Counted from the stretch's first letter, positions 30,434 to 39,799 are shown. The stretch is 64,000 nt of DNA from Paralimibaculum aggregatum (GCF_030270585.1 NZ_BSYI01000018.1:25573-89572); one strand, 5' to 3'. Notes: a model not told the origin generated them from the letters alone. A program made the numbers and translations.

Positions 30434-31227
30434 CAGTGCATCCCCATCGCGGCGGGCTGGGCCATCGGCGTCTGGCTGCGGTCGATCTCGCGGGCGAGCA
30501 GGGTGGAGAACTCGTCGGCGAAATTCTCGAGCGAGGCGCTCACCCCCTCCGCCATGGCACCGAGGCGGTTGTAGCCCACGGTCGCCGGGATCGCCGCCAG
30601 CAGCCCGAGCGCCGTGGCCAGCAGCGCCTCGGCGATGCCGGGCGCGACGACGGCGAGGTTGGTGTTCTGCGCGATGGCGATGCTCTCGAAGCTGTGCTTG
30701 ATGCCCCAGACGGTGGCGAAGAGCCCGACGAAGGGCGAGACCGCCCCCACCGTCGCCAGGAAGGCCAGCCGGCTCTGCACCCGCTCGCCCTCGCGCGCGA
30801 TGGCCACCGCCATGGCCCGGTCGAGCCGCGCCTGGGTGCCCGCGAGGATGCTGCCATTGGGCAGGAAGGAGCGCCGCCATTCCCGCATCCCCGCCACGAA
30901 GACCCGCTCGATCGGGGTGCGCGGGCGGGCGCCGACCCGGTCGAACAGCTCGTCGAGCGACTGGCCGGACCAGAAGTTCGCCTCGAAGGCGCGAGTCTGC
31001 CTGGTCAGCCGCCCGAGCGCCAGCGCCTTGGAAAGGATGATCGTCCATGACCAGAAGGAAGCCGCCAGCAGCAGCAGCATCACCGCCTGCACGATGGGCG
31101 TCGCCCGCCAGAACATCGCGAGGACCGAGAAATCCACCGCCTCGGCGCGCGCTGCTCCCAGCGATGACGGATCGGCCGCCTGCGCAGCAGCCAGCGCGGC
31201 CAGGGTTGTCACACCCGCATAGTCCAT
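30433..31227 (-). CDS. tolQ: Tol-Pal system protein TolQ
   Basis: 264 residues, MotA/TolQ/ExbB proton channel. Helices at about 40-62, 155-175 and 190-212. SFWSWTIILSKALAL, FLATVGAVSPFVGLFATVWGIKHSF and EALLATALGLLAAIPATVGYNRL are the signature stretches. Start at 31227 (MDYAGVTTLA), with AGGAGAGCAGG upstream. 122 bp separate it from ybgC, the longest gap inside the tol block, so it may have its own promoter. Confidence 0.95.
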   Translation of the reverse strand: MDYAGVTTLAALAAAQAADPSSLGAARAEAVDFSVLAMFWRATPIVQAVMLLLLAASFWSWTIILSKALALGRLTRQTRAFEANFWSGQSLDELFDRVGARPRTPIERVFVAGMREWRRSFLPNGSILAGTQARLDRAMAVAIAREGERVQSRLAFLATVGAVSPFVGLFATVWGIKHSFESIAIAQNTNLAVVAPGIAEALLATALGLLAAIPATVGYNRLGAMAEGVSASLENFADEFSTLLAREIDRSQTPMAQPAAMGMH

Positions 31228-31349
31228 GACCTGCTCTCCTCGACCGCGGCGTCCCCCGGCCCGGTTCTCACGCAGCGCGCCGCTGGCCCCTGTATCCGGG
31301 GCGATTTGCACATTCAGCACGCAAGGAACCGCTTTTCTAAGGCTCCCTT

Positions 31350-31757
31350 TTAACGATCTGCGGCGAAACGGTCCAGAGCCTCGCCGATCTCGGGCGGCAA
31401 CCGGGTCGGCCGGCCCTCGGCGGTCATGCAGGCGAGGGAGACCCGCGCCTCGGCCAGCAGCGCCGCGCCGCGCAGCACCCGCTGGTCCATCACGATGCGG
31501 GCGGCGCCGCGCCGCGCCAGTGCGGTCTCCACGGTCACCTGGTCGTCGAACAGCGCCGGGCGGCGATAGTCGATCTCGACCCGGGTGACGACGAAGACGA
31601 GGCCCGCCTCGGCCTTCAGCCGGGACTGGTCGACGCCGAGCATCCGCAGCGCCTCGGTGCGCCCGCGCTCGAGGAATTTCAGGTAGTTGGCGTAATAGAC
31701 CACGCCCGCGAGGTCGGTATCCTCGTAATAGACGCGGATCTCCATCCGGTGGATCAT
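31350..31757 (-). CDS. ybgC: Tol-Pal-associated acyl-CoA thioesterase YbgC
   Basis: 135 residues, a single hot-dog domain. IRVYYEDTDLAGVVYYANYLKFLERGRTEALR carries the catalytic aspartate and the helix typical of 4-hydroxybenzoyl-CoA-type thioesterases. It hydrolyses acyl-CoA or acyl-ACP and is conserved at the head of tol operons. It overlaps the upstream gene by 4 bp (ATGA, 31754-31757), tying the tol block to the ruv block. Confidence 0.94.
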   Translation of the reverse strand: MIHRMEIRVYYEDTDLAGVVYYANYLKFLERGRTEALRMLGVDQSRLKAEAGLVFVVTRVEIDYRRPALFDDQVTVETALARRGAARIVMDQRVLRGAALLAEARVSLACMTAEGRPTRLPPEIGEALDRFAADR

Positions 31758-32407
31758 GGGCCCTCCCCTTCGGCCCCGATGCGGGCGGCCAGCGCCGCGG
31801 CATGGGCCGGGTCGAGGCTCGCATCGGGCAGTTCCGGGTCATAGGCCGCGCGCAGCACCGCTGCAATCTCCGGGCGCAGGATCACCCGACCGCCCTCGAG
31901 CAGCGCCACCGGGCTCTCGGAGAGAAATGCCCGGTCGGACCAGAGCAGCATCCCCATCGCCGCCTGCGAGAGCGCCAGCGCCGGCAGCGGCAGCCGGGCG
32001 AGATCGTCATCGACACACAGAAGCGTGATGCAGAGGCGGATCGCGCCGCGCCCGTCGAAATCGAAGATGCGGTACTGGTTGGCCCCGGTCGCGCCGAGGA
32101 CATCCGCCAGCCGGTCGAGATCGGGCACCAGCCGCGGCAGGCCGCGCACCTCGCGCAGATCGGCCCAGCGCTCGGCGAGAAAGACGAGCGCGTTCGCGCC
32201 AAGCTCCCGGTCCTCCGCCGCGACCCCATGCGGCGAGAGCGCGGCGACGGCCCGCAGCGCCTCGGTGAGCGCGCGCTCGGCCTCGGGCGCGGCGCCGAAG
32301 ATCGCCGGCACCTGCGGCCGGCCCCAGCGCGCGAAACGGTAGCCGCCCCCGGAGCGGGTGAAGAACGCCCGGACGCGGGCTTCGCCGGGTGCCGCCGCAG
32401 GGGTCAC
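31754..32407 (-). CDS. Conserved hypothetical protein between ruvB and ybgC, copy A
   Basis: 217 residues, soluble by appearance (no signal peptide or clear membrane helix). It begins MTPAAAPGEARVRAFFTRSGGGYRFARWGRPQ and has a readable middle AERWADLREVRGLPRLVPDLDRLADVL and FDFDGRGAIRLCITLLCVDDDL. I recognise no family. 4-bp overlaps join it to the genes on both sides, so its expression is tied to theirs. Confidence 0.75.
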   Translation of the reverse strand: MTPAAAPGEARVRAFFTRSGGGYRFARWGRPQVPAIFGAAPEAERALTEALRAVAALSPHGVAAEDRELGANALVFLAERWADLREVRGLPRLVPDLDRLADVLGATGANQYRIFDFDGRGAIRLCITLLCVDDDLARLPLPALALSQAAMGMLLWSDRAFLSESPVALLEGGRVILRPEIAAVLRAAYDPELPDASLDPAHAAALAARIGAEGEGP

Positions 32408-33249
32408 TCGGCCGCCGCGAGCCGCGCGCGCATTGCCGCCGGCAGCTCCTCCGGCGCGCCGCCGAACAGCCGCACCGGATGCCCCTCGGAGAGAATCGCG
32501 GCAAAGGGCCGGCCGGTGGCGATCTCGATCGCCAGCAGCCCGCGCTCGTCGCCGCAGTCATGCGCCATGCAGCCCTCGGCGATCACCGCGCCGTCATGCG
32601 TTCCGGCGGCCGAGGCCACCATCAGCCGACGGCGCAGTTCCGAGAGATCCGCCCGCCCCATGATCTGCAGGAAGCGCAGCCGCTCGCCGGCCAGATCGAG
32701 GATCTCCGAGGGATGGGCGCCGTCCCAGCGGGAGACCTCTTTACCAGGCCCTGCCGCCGCCGCGCCGAACTCGTGCTCATGCACCGCGATCTCGCGCAGC
32801 CGGGCGCCGTCATAGCTGACGATGCGGCGCGTCAGCCCCGGATCGGCGGTGCGAAAGGCGACCGAGAGGCCCTCCGGCCCCGTCCGCACCCCGCCGATGA
32901 GCCCGAGGCAGGAGCCGAACTCCGGCGTCACCCGCACCCGGCCGGCCGCCGCGCCATGCACCCATAGATAGCGCCCCGTGCAGGCATTGCCGCCATCGCT
33001 CAGCTCGACCAGCGCGGCATCCCCGCCGCCCGGCAGCGCGACGATCTCCACCACCGTGACATAGGGCGCCGAGGCGCCGGGCACCGGCCGTCCGCCCCGC
33101 ATCAGGCGCATCTGCAGCCCCGGATCGCCCTCGAGCCCGAGCTCGCCGAAGCTGGTGGCGATCGGGCCGGCCCCGGCGGGAGCAACGGCGAGCAGCACAG
33201 CGGCGAGACCGGCCAGCGGCAGGCGCATAAGGCGGTGACGACATGGCAT
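32404..33249 (-). CDS. Periplasmic hypothetical protein between ruvB and ybgC, copy B
   Basis: 281 residues. Signal peptide MPCRHRLMRLPLAGLAAVLLAVAPAGA, then a mature protein with four cysteines (NACTGR, GSCLGL, EGCMAHDCGD). The CMAHDCG pair near residue 230 and GRPFAAILSEGHPVRLFG resemble periplasmic inhibitor-like domains, but no family is claimed. Start at 33249 is chosen for GGGAGG just upstream; the ATG six codons earlier lacks this. Coupled by a 4-bp overlap to copy A. Not similar to copy A. Confidence 0.7.
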   Translation of the reverse strand: MPCRHRLMRLPLAGLAAVLLAVAPAGAGPIATSFGELGLEGDPGLQMRLMRGGRPVPGASAPYVTVVEIVALPGGGDAALVELSDGGNACTGRYLWVHGAAAGRVRVTPEFGSCLGLIGGVRTGPEGLSVAFRTADPGLTRRIVSYDGARLREIAVHEHEFGAAAAGPGKEVSRWDGAHPSEILDLAGERLRFLQIMGRADLSELRRRLMVASAAGTHDGAVIAEGCMAHDCGDERGLLAIEIATGRPFAAILSEGHPVRLFGGAPEELPAAMRARLAAAE

Positions 33250-33295
33250 CGCGGACCCTCCCGGCAATCACTGGACGGTCCCACCCTGCCGCGCC

Positions 33296-33325
33296 GCCCG
33301 GCGCCGCACAAGCACGCCGCCGGGC
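33296..33325 (-). terminator. Hairpin after ruvB
   Basis: GCCCGGCG (33296-33303) pairs with CGCCGGGC (33318-33325) across a 14-nt loop and abuts the ruvB stop. No T-run follows, so read-through into the next genes is likely. Confidence 0.35.
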
Positions 33326-34363
33326 TCAGTCGTCCTCGAAGAGCCGCGGCTGGGGCTCCGGCGGCCGCGGCGGCGCGAGGCCCAGATGCCGCCACGCGCC
33401 CTGGGTCAGCACCCGGCCGCGCGGGGTGCGCGCAACCATGCCGGCCTGCATCAGATAGGGCTCGATCACCTCCTCGATGGCGTCCCGCGCCTCCGAGAGC
33501 GCCGCGGAGATCGTCTCCACCCCGACCGGCCCGCCGCCATAATGCTCGGCCAGCAGGGCGAGATAGCGCCGGTCCGCCCCGTCGAGCCCCAGGCTGTCGA
33601 CGCCGAGCCGCGCCAGCGCCCGGTCCGCGAGCTTGCGCGTGAGCCGCCCGCCCGCCTCGACCTGCGCGAAATCCGCCACCCGGCGCAGCAGCCGCCCGGC
33701 GATGCGCGGCGTGCCGCGGGCGCGCCCGGCGATCTCGGCCACCCCGTCGGGCTCGGCCTCCAGCCCCATCAGCCCCGCCGCCCGGCCGACGATCTGCGTC
33801 AGCTCCTCGCGCGTGTAGAACTCGAGCCGGGTCGGGATGCCGAAACGGTCGCGCAGCGGCGTGGTCAGCAGGCCCAGCCGCGTGGTCGCCCCGATCAGCG
33901 TGAAGGGTTGCAGCCCGATCCGCACCGTGCGCGCCGCCGGCCCTTCGCCGATCACGAGATCGAGCTCGAAATCCTCCATCGCCGGATAGAGGATCTCCTC
34001 CACCACCGCCGAGAGCCGGTGGATCTCGTCGATGAAGAGCACGTCGCGCGCCTCGAGATTGGTCAGCACCGCAGCGAGGTCTCCCGGCTTGGCGATCACC
34101 GGCCCCGATGTCATGCGAAAGCCCACCCCGAGCTCGCGCGCCACGATCTGCGCCAGCGTGGTCTTGCCGAGACCGGGGGGGCCGTAGAGCAGCAGGTGGT
34201 CCATCGCCTCGCCGCGCTGGCGGGCGGCCTCGACGAAGACCGCGAGATTGGCCCGCGCCTCCGCCTGGCCGGTGAAATCCGCGAGCCGCTGCGGGCGGAG
34301 CGCGCGCTGCGGCTCGTCCTCGGCCTGCGGATCGGGGCGCAGGATCGGGTCGGGCTCGGCCAT
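33326..34363 (-). CDS. ruvB: Holliday junction branch-migration ATPase RuvB
   Basis: 345 residues, AAA+ motor that drives branch migration with RuvA. Walker A GPPGLGKT is at 61-68, Walker [12 protein letters not shown] about 107-117, and the sensor segment [20 protein letters not shown] and C-terminal winged-helix [21 protein letters not shown] are complete. It starts 4 bp after ruvA. Confidence 0.97.
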   Translation of the reverse strand: MAEPDPILRPDPQAEDEPQRALRPQRLADFTGQAEARANLAVFVEAARQRGEAMDHLLLYGPPGLGKTTLAQIVARELGVGFRMTSGPVIAKPGDLAAVLTNLEARDVLFIDEIHRLSAVVEEILYPAMEDFELDLVIGEGPAARTVRIGLQPFTLIGATTRLGLLTTPLRDRFGIPTRLEFYTREELTQIVGRAAGLMGLEAEPDGVAEIAGRARGTPRIAGRLLRRVADFAQVEAGGRLTRKLADRALARLGVDSLGLDGADRRYLALLAEHYGGGPVGVETISAALSEARDAIEEVIEPYLMQAGMVARTPRGRVLTQGAWRHLGLAPPRPPEPQPRLFEDD

Positions 34364-34367
34364 CGGC

Positions 34368-35030
34368 TCAGCTCTCGGGCGCGAGGCTGCGGAGCGCGGC
34401 GCGGATCAGATCCGCGGTGCCGCTGCTGCCGTCGCGCCCGGCCTCGGCAACCGCGCGGGCCGCCTGCGCGCGCTCGTAGCCGAGATTGAGCAGCGCCGAG
34501 AGCGCATCCGCCGCCGCCAGCGGGTCGTCCTCCTCCGGCGCCGGGGCGGTGTCGGCGAGCGGCACCGCCGGGGCCACGGCGGCGGCTGGCGCCGCCGTCC
34601 GCCCCGCCTGCGCGCCGAGCGCCATGACGCTCGCCGCCTTGTCCGCCAGCTCGTTCACGATCCGGTTGGCGAGCTTGGGCCCGACGCCCGGCGCCGCCTT
34701 CACCGCCGCCGCATCGCCGAGCGCCAGCGCCCGGCTCACCCCCTCCGGCCCGAGCGCGTCGAGGATCGCCAGCGCCACCTTGGCGCCGACCCCCTGCACC
34801 GAGGTCAGCAGCCGGTGCCATTCCCGCTCCGCCACCGTGCGGAAGCCGATCAGCTGCAGCAGATCCTCGCGCACGATCAGCTCGGTATAGAGCGCCGCCG
34901 CCTCGCCGGGCTGCGGCAGCCGCGCCAGGGTGCCGGGCGCGCAATGCACCATGTAGCCGACGCCGCCAGCCTCGATCAGCACGTGATCGGCGGCGATGTA
35001 GTCGATCCGCCCGCTCAGCTTGCCGATCAT
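34368..35030 (-). CDS. ruvA: Holliday junction DNA-binding protein RuvA
   Basis: 220 residues. OB domain [30 protein letters not shown], HhH pair [21 protein letters not shown] and [16 protein letters not shown], an alanine-rich flexible linker, and the RuvB-binding domain III at the end ([21 protein letters not shown]). One-base overlap with the ruvC stop. Confidence 0.96.
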   Translation of the reverse strand: MIGKLSGRIDYIAADHVLIEAGGVGYMVHCAPGTLARLPQPGEAAALYTELIVREDLLQLIGFRTVAEREWHRLLTSVQGVGAKVALAILDALGPEGVSRALALGDAAAVKAAPGVGPKLANRIVNELADKAASVMALGAQAGRTAAPAAAVAPAVPLADTAPAPEEDDPLAAADALSALLNLGYERAQAARAVAEAGRDGSSGTADLIRAALRSLAPES

Positions 35031-35524
35031 CAGCGCACCGCCGCGGCGCGCCGGCCCGCCGCTCCCGCCGTCCAGGCATGGCAGATCGCGATCGCCAGCG
35101 CATCCGCGGCATCCGGCGTGGCCGGAACGACGCCGGGCAGCAGCATCTTCACCATGTGGGCCACCTGGTCCTTGTCGGCATGGCCGACGCCCACCACCGC
35201 CTTCTTCACCGCGTTGGGAGCGTATTCCGCCACCGAGATCCCGGCCCGCGCCGGCACCAGAAGCGCCACCGCCCTGGCCTGGCCGAGCTTCAGCGTGCCT
35301 GCCGCATCGCGGTTGACGAAGGTCTGCTCCACCGCCGCCGCATCCGGTTCATGTGCCGCGAAGACCGTCTCCAGCGCGTTGTAGAGCCGGGCCAGCCGCA
35401 CCGCCAGCGCTCCCTCGCCGGAGCGGCAGACCCCGTGCGCCACCGCCGCGAGGCGCTGCCCCTCGGCTTCGACCACCCCCCAGCCGGTCTGTCTCAGCCC
35501 CGGATCGATCCCGATCACGCGCAT
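35030..35524 (-). CDS. ruvC: Holliday junction resolvase RuvC
   Basis: 164 residues, RNase H-fold endonuclease. The first acidic residue is in [18 protein letters not shown], the second in [23 protein letters not shown], and the last acidic pair in [14 protein letters not shown]. The start at 35524 gives the conserved MRVIGIDPG; an ATG nine codons earlier (35551) is in frame but adds a tail no relative needs. First gene of a 13-kb minus-strand block. Confidence 0.95.
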   Translation of the reverse strand: MRVIGIDPGLRQTGWGVVEAEGQRLAAVAHGVCRSGEGALAVRLARLYNALETVFAAHEPDAAAVEQTFVNRDAAGTLKLGQARAVALLVPARAGISVAEYAPNAVKKAVVGVGHADKDQVAHMVKMLLPGVVPATPDAADALAIAICHAWTAGAAGRRAAAVR

Positions 35525-35841
35525 TGCCGCTCTGCTCCTCGCCTCCGGCATGTCGCCGCATGCCGGCAGGTTTCACCCAACCGTAGCAGCCACGACACGT
35601 TTTTTTCACGCCTAGCACGAAAGGGGAACGGCCGCCAGCCCGCGGGAGGCCGGAAATCGCCTGAAAGCGACATTCCGCCATCTGCATCCGACCGCCTGTT
35701 ACCGCAATGCAGCATTTGCTGGAAACGCAAGCAAGCCATGCAGTTATAGCAATTGAGATATTGCCCTGCGCGGTCCATTTCCCTGCCTGACGGCGCCGGG
35801 ATGGTCCCGGAAGCCAGCAATGGACGAAAAGCGACAGCGCC
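35525..35841. other. Intergenic region between ruvC and the first DUF1127 gene
   Basis: 317 bp without a recognisable gene. It is unusually AT-rich for this genome in two patches, 35595-35612 (a run of seven T) and 35700-35775. The second patch includes TTATAG (about 35746-35751) and GATATT (35757-35762) that could serve as -10 elements for the DUF1127 gene. I could not find a matching -35. The region may also contain the ruvC promoter. Confidence 0.4.
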
Positions 35842-36006
35842 ATGACCATCATGCCACACCCGGCCGGTCAACAGCCCCACCTCCTCGCCCGGCTCGCCGC
35901 CTGGATCGAGGGACTCCGCACCGCCGACACCCTGCGGGCCATGAGCCCCGATCGGCGCGAGGATCTCGGCCTCTCCCTGGCCGATATGGGACGCCTCGGC
36001 GCCTGA
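35842..36006 (+). CDS. DUF1127 small protein, copy 1
   Basis: 54 residues. A spacer (MTIMPHPAGQQPHLLARL) is followed by the DUF1127 core AAWIEGLRTADTLRAMSPDRREDLGLSLADMGRLGA, where the R..L..M.....DIGL pattern is visible with DLGL. DUF1127 peptides are arginine-rich and, in Rhodobacter, one (CcaF1) was reported to bind RNA and affect sRNA maturation. No strong ribosome site precedes the ATG. It may be induced by stress, but no sigma site is evident. Confidence 0.75.
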   Translation: MTIMPHPAGQQPHLLARLAAWIEGLRTADTLRAMSPDRREDLGLSLADMGRLGA

Positions 36007-36178
36007 GCTCCAATCGGCCCGTCCGGGCCGGCCGCAGTCGAATCCCGATCCGCCGCCTTGCCCTCCCCGGGGCCGGCGGCGCCCGCATCTCCGGTGCCTC
36101 CCCCAGGGCGCCGGAACCCGTTCCCTTGCGCCTCGCGTTCCCCCGCGCTGCGCACTCCACCGACCAGAGGACATCGCC

Positions 36179-36391
36179 ATGACCGACAATGTTGCCAACC
36201 GCCTGCCCTTCGGGGCGATCACTGCCCACACCGTCGTCCGCTTCGGTTCCGACCTGCTCGAGCGCATCGCCGAGTGGCGCCGGGTCCGCGCGACCGCGTC
36301 CGAGCTGCGCCGCCTGAGCCCCGAGCAGCTCAAGGACATCGGCCTGACCTCGGACGAGGTCGACAACTTCGCCCGCCGCGGCCGGTGGTGA
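36179..36391 (+). CDS. DUF1127 small protein, copy 2
   Basis: 70 residues. The core ERIAEWRRVRATASELRRLSPEQLKDIGLTSDEVDNFARRGRW is an excellent match to the DUF1127 signature (W+...R..EL..L....L.DIGL...EI......GR). GAGGACATCGCC precedes the ATG. 172 bp after copy 1 on the same strand; the two differ too much to be a recent duplication. Probable nucleic-acid-binding or regulatory micro-protein. Confidence 0.85.
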   Translation: MTDNVANRLPFGAITAHTVVRFGSDLLERIAEWRRVRATASELRRLSPEQLKDIGLTSDEVDNFARRGRW

Positions 36392-36427
36392 TCCGCCGCT
36401 GAGCGGCACTTTCCGCCGGTGTACCGA

Positions 36428-36450
36428 GGGCCCGCGCGTGACGCGGGCCC
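36428..36450. terminator. Hairpin between DUF1127 copy 2 and prmA
   Basis: GGGCCCGCG (36428-36436) and CGCGGGCCC (36442-36450) form a perfect 9-bp stem over 5 nt between convergent genes. No T-run on either side; a two-way stop is plausible. Confidence 0.5.
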
Positions 36451-36460
36451 CGATGCCGCG

Positions 36461-37351
36461 TCACGCGATGCGATGCGCCGCGCGCGACAGGGCAAGGCTC
36501 GTCCAGCCCGCCCGCGAGACGCTCGCGACCGGGGTCATCCCCACCCCGCGATAGACCGCGAGCACCCCCGGCGCCTGCGCATCCAGCAGGCCCGAGAGCA
36601 CCGCGATGCCCTCGTGCGACATGTGCTGGGCGATCTCCGGCGCGAGCCGCTTGAGCGGGCCCGCGAGAATGTTGGCGAACACCAGATCATAGGGCGCCGT
36701 GCGCCGCAGCACCGGGTTGCGGAAGCCCGGCGCGCAGGCGGTGACCAGCGCGGGCGCCAGCCCGTTGGCCCGGGCATTGGCGCTGGCCGTCGCCACCGCG
36801 ACGGGGTCGATGTCGCCCGCCACCGCGAAGACATGCCAGAGCCGCACCGCCGCCATCGCCAGCACACCGGTGCCGCAGCCGATATCGGCCACGCGCCGCG
36901 GCTTCAGCCCGGCCCGTGCGATGCGGTCGAGCAGCAGCAGGCAGCCCTGTGTCGTGGCGTGATGGCCGGTGCCAAAAGCCATTGCAGCCTCGATTCTTAG
37001 CCCGATCTTCTGAGGCGGGATGCGATGCGCGTCATGGCCCCCGTGCACGACGAACCGCCCGGCCTCGACCGGGCTCAGCTCGCGGCGCACCTGAGCCACC
37101 CAGTCGCGATCGTCGAGCCGGCTGACGGCGAAGGGGCGCGCCCCGAAGGCCGCGGCCAGCAGCATCAGCGAGGCCTCCGGCGGCGGGCCCTGGAAATAGC
37201 CCCCCACCTCCCAGAGGCCGCTGCCGTCCTCGACCTCGAAGACGCCAACCCCGGTCGGGCCGGGCTCGACCTCCTCGAGGGCCGCGCCAAGTGCTTCGGC
37301 CGGCCCGCGCCCCGGCAGTGTGGTGATGGCGGTGTAAGTCGCGTCATTCAT
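36461..37351 (-). CDS. prmA: Ribosomal protein L11 methyltransferase
   Basis: 296 residues. It trimethylates ribosomal protein L11. The C-terminal catalytic domain has MAFGTGHHATTQGCLLLLD, VADIGCGTGVLAMAA and the NILAGPL motif (here VFANILAGPLKRLAPEI) close to NPP(Y)-type motif IV. The N-terminal substrate domain is shorter than in E. coli, as usual in alphaproteobacteria. GGAGGGGCC precedes the ATG at 37351. Confidence 0.93.
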   Translation of the reverse strand: MNDATYTAITTLPGRGPAEALGAALEEVEPGPTGVGVFEVEDGSGLWEVGGYFQGPPPEASLMLLAAAFGARPFAVSRLDDRDWVAQVRRELSPVEAGRFVVHGGHDAHRIPPQKIGLRIEAAMAFGTGHHATTQGCLLLLDRIARAGLKPRRVADIGCGTGVLAMAAVRLWHVFAVAGDIDPVAVATASANARANGLAPALVTACAPGFRNPVLRRTAPYDLVFANILAGPLKRLAPEIAQHMSHEGIAVLSGLLDAQAPGVLAVYRGVGMTPVASVSRAGWTSLALSRAAHRIA

Positions 37352-37468
37352 GGTCTGGCCCCTCCGCCGGGCCCGATTATGCCAGAAAGGTGATGCATTT
37401 CCGCCGTCAAGCCGCTACTTTGCTCGATGTGGGACCATATCTGAGCAAAAGCGAATCGGAGGCGCCAG

Positions 37469-39799
37469 ATGCCTGGAGTGCTGACGTTTAAGTTTTCTCG
37501 GCGTTGGGGGTGTCAAGCGGGTGTCACCCGCGATTTTCTCGGCAACAGCGCCGGAACCATGACGATCCAGATGCTTATCCTGTCGATCCTGCTCTTCGGG
37601 ACGACCGGCATGGTGCTCGATTCCGGGCGCATCTACCAGATCCATTCGAAGATGCAGTCGTTCGCGGACCAGGTGGCCCATGCGGCGGTCACCGAGCTCG
37701 ACGGGGAGGAAGACGCCATCGCGCGGGCCTGCCAGGTGATGAACGGCTTCGAGACCGCGCAGGCGCTGATCACCGATTTCGACAGCGGCGGCCAAGAGTT
37801 CGAGATCGAGAGCCTGACCTTCTACTCGACCTTCGATCCCGACACCGACGGCTCGAAGACGCAGCCCGACATCAGCAGCGCCTGGGGCGGCGCCCTGAGC
37901 GCGAGCTGCGACGATGTGGGCTCCTCGGATTCCGGCACGCAGACCACGCTGGCCACCGCGAGCGAGTCGGCGCGCTATGTCGTTGCCCATGTCCGGGCGG
38001 TTGAGATCGACAGCTTCGCCGGCGCGATGTACCGCATCATGCAGGGCTTGGCGCAGATGATCGGCGTCTCGCCGCGCACCGATCCCGGCTCGGCGCGGAT
38101 CGACGTGGTCGCCGCCGCCAACCTGGTGCAGGACACCTGCGTCGACGTCACCACGCTGGTGATGTGCAACCCCTACGAGGGCACCGGGTCGGACTACGAG
38201 ACGCTCCTCGACAACGGCGACATCGACGGGCGCACGATCATGACCTTCGCCAGCGCCGATGGCGGCGCGGGCAAGCCGATCGGCAGCGAATCGCCCTTCG
38301 GCTGGCAGGTGCGCAACCAGCTCTTCGAGCTTCGGGACCCGGTGAACGGCGGCCTCGCCTGCGGCGACAGCACCACCGTCGGCAACATCTTCCCGGGCGT
38401 CGACAACGCGTTCGCGACCTCGGTCTGCCGGATGGCGCAGAAGCCGCAGCGGGTCTGCTATGGCGACGAGATCGAGATCGCCCCGGCGGAGGCCCGCACC
38501 GTGGTCGCCGCGCTGAACACGACCTTCGACCTCTACAACTATCCCTTCGACTACGACGCCACCGACGGGCTCACCTATGACCCGACCTACTCGGTCAACG
38601 GCTCGCCCGCAGGCCAGTATTTCGAGCCGGATCTCGACGTGCTGATGGCCTGGGAGGAGATGCGCACCGACTACGACGAGACCAACGAGCGCCACGCCAC
38701 CGCGAGCACCACACCCGGCGGCATGTCGATCTACTACGACCATCTCGACTACGAGCAGCCGGGCTATCAGGGCATTCCGGCGCCGGGCTACACGCTGAAC
38801 GGCTTCGGCGGCATCACCGGGCATGACTGGGGCTATCACTCCTGCCATCTCGGCACCCAGCAGGCAGCGCTCGGCCAGACCGGCCCGACCCCGTGCACCA
38901 TCCCCTTCGTGGGCAACAGCCAGACCGCCTCCAGCGCGAGCATGGACTCGATGCTCGACGCCTATGATCCCGGCGGCGGCGGCTCCGGCGGCCTCGGCGG
39001 CGGTCTGGGCGGCGGGCTCGGCGGTGGTCTGGGCGGCGGTCTGGGCGGCGGCCTCGGCGGCGGCGGCAGCGGCAGCACCGTCACCATCCCCGCCTCGGTC
39101 GACACCTGGTACGAGTTCTACGCATGGGCCCGGCTCAACGAGTCGACCCTGGCACCGGACGGGCATGGCGCCGAGGACATGTCGATGACCTATGCCGGCG
39201 TCTTCGACAGCTCGACACCGCCGATGAACCACAGCGGCGCCAGCGAGATCTACAACGCCAACAGCACCACCACCTCGCCCTATGGCTCGGCCAGGGCCTC
39301 GGAGGACGTCATCGTCCGCCCGCTGGAACACGCGGCGCTGCTGAACGGGCAGACCATCACCCGGCCGGACGGCTCCACCTCGGTCTGCAACTCGGCCGAT
39401 CCGGAGACCTGCCTCGCCTATCCCAACGACGGCGACCCGGAGCATGAACGCCGCCGGTTCCGCAGCATCATCATCGACTGCCAGGCGGCGGTGGATGGCG
39501 GTGTCGACTCGACCTCGGGCAACTATACCGCCCCGGTGCTCGGCACGGTCGACTGGTTCCTGCCGCGCCCGGCGACGATGTTCTGCGGCTATCTCGATCC
39601 GGACGATGCCGCCGACCGGGCGATTCTCGACAGCCTCGTGCTGGACGGCACGATCGGCAGCGCCACCACCGATGTCGTGGAGCGGCTGGACTGCGACAAC
39701 AGCACCGGCGCCGGCGGGCTCGACGAGGTCCGCGTCTACATGGAGCTGATCGGCGAGGGCGAGGTACTCGAGCGCTTCACCCCGCAGCTCACCCAGTAG
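37469..39799 (+). CDS. TadG-like pilus-assembly protein with glycine repeat
   Basis: 776 residues. One N-terminal membrane helix (about 30-50, TMTIQMLILSILLFGTTGMVLDSGRIYQ) is the TadE/TadG-type anchor; the following SFADQVAHAAVTELDGEEDAI matches TadG proteins of Rhodobacterales. The rest is extracytoplasmic, acidic and aromatic, with about 18 cysteines probably in disulfides. A six-fold GGLG repeat lies at residues 507-530. CGGAGGCGCC precedes the ATG. No other tad gene is near, so this copy is an orphan. A von Willebrand-like fold is possible but not visible in the motifs. Confidence 0.75.
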   Translation: MPGVLTFKFSRRWGCQAGVTRDFLGNSAGTMTIQMLILSILLFGTTGMVLDSGRIYQIHSKMQSFADQVAHAAVTELDGEEDAIARACQVMNGFETAQALITDFDSGGQEFEIESLTFYSTFDPDTDGSKTQPDISSAWGGALSASCDDVGSSDSGTQTTLATASESARYVVAHVRAVEIDSFAGAMYRIMQGLAQMIGVSPRTDPGSARIDVVAAANLVQDTCVDVTTLVMCNPYEGTGSDYETLLDNGDIDGRTIMTFASADGGAGKPIGSESPFGWQVRNQLFELRDPVNGGLACGDSTTVGNIFPGVDNAFATSVCRMAQKPQRVCYGDEIEIAPAEARTVVAALNTTFDLYNYPFDYDATDGLTYDPTYSVNGSPAGQYFEPDLDVLMAWEEMRTDYDETNERHATASTTPGGMSIYYDHLDYEQPGYQGIPAPGYTLNGFGGITGHDWGYHSCHLGTQQAALGQTGPTPCTIPFVGNSQTASSASMDSMLDAYDPGGGGSGGLGGGLGGGLGGGLGGGLGGGLGGGGSGSTVTIPASVDTWYEFYAWARLNESTLAPDGHGAEDMSMTYAGVFDSSTPPMNHSGASEIYNANSTTTSPYGSARASEDVIVRPLEHAALLNGQTITRPDGSTSVCNSADPETCLAYPNDGDPEHERRRFRSIIIDCQAAVDGGVDSTSGNYTAPVLGTVDWFLPRPATMFCGYLDPDDAADRAILDSLVLDGTIGSATTDVVERLDCDNSTGAGGLDEVRVYMELIGEGEVLERFTPQLTQ
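38987..39058 (+). repeat. Six tandem 12-bp GGLG-coding repeats
   Basis: Six consecutive units of the form GGCGGYCTSGGC encode Gly-Gly-Leu-Gly. The third position varies between units, so the array is old rather than freshly slipped, but a unit length divisible by three means copy number could change without breaking the frame. Confidence 0.85.

Noticed and set aside
38987..39058. CRISPR-like array
   Set aside because: The 12-bp tandem units have no spacers and encode a glycine repeat within an intact gene.
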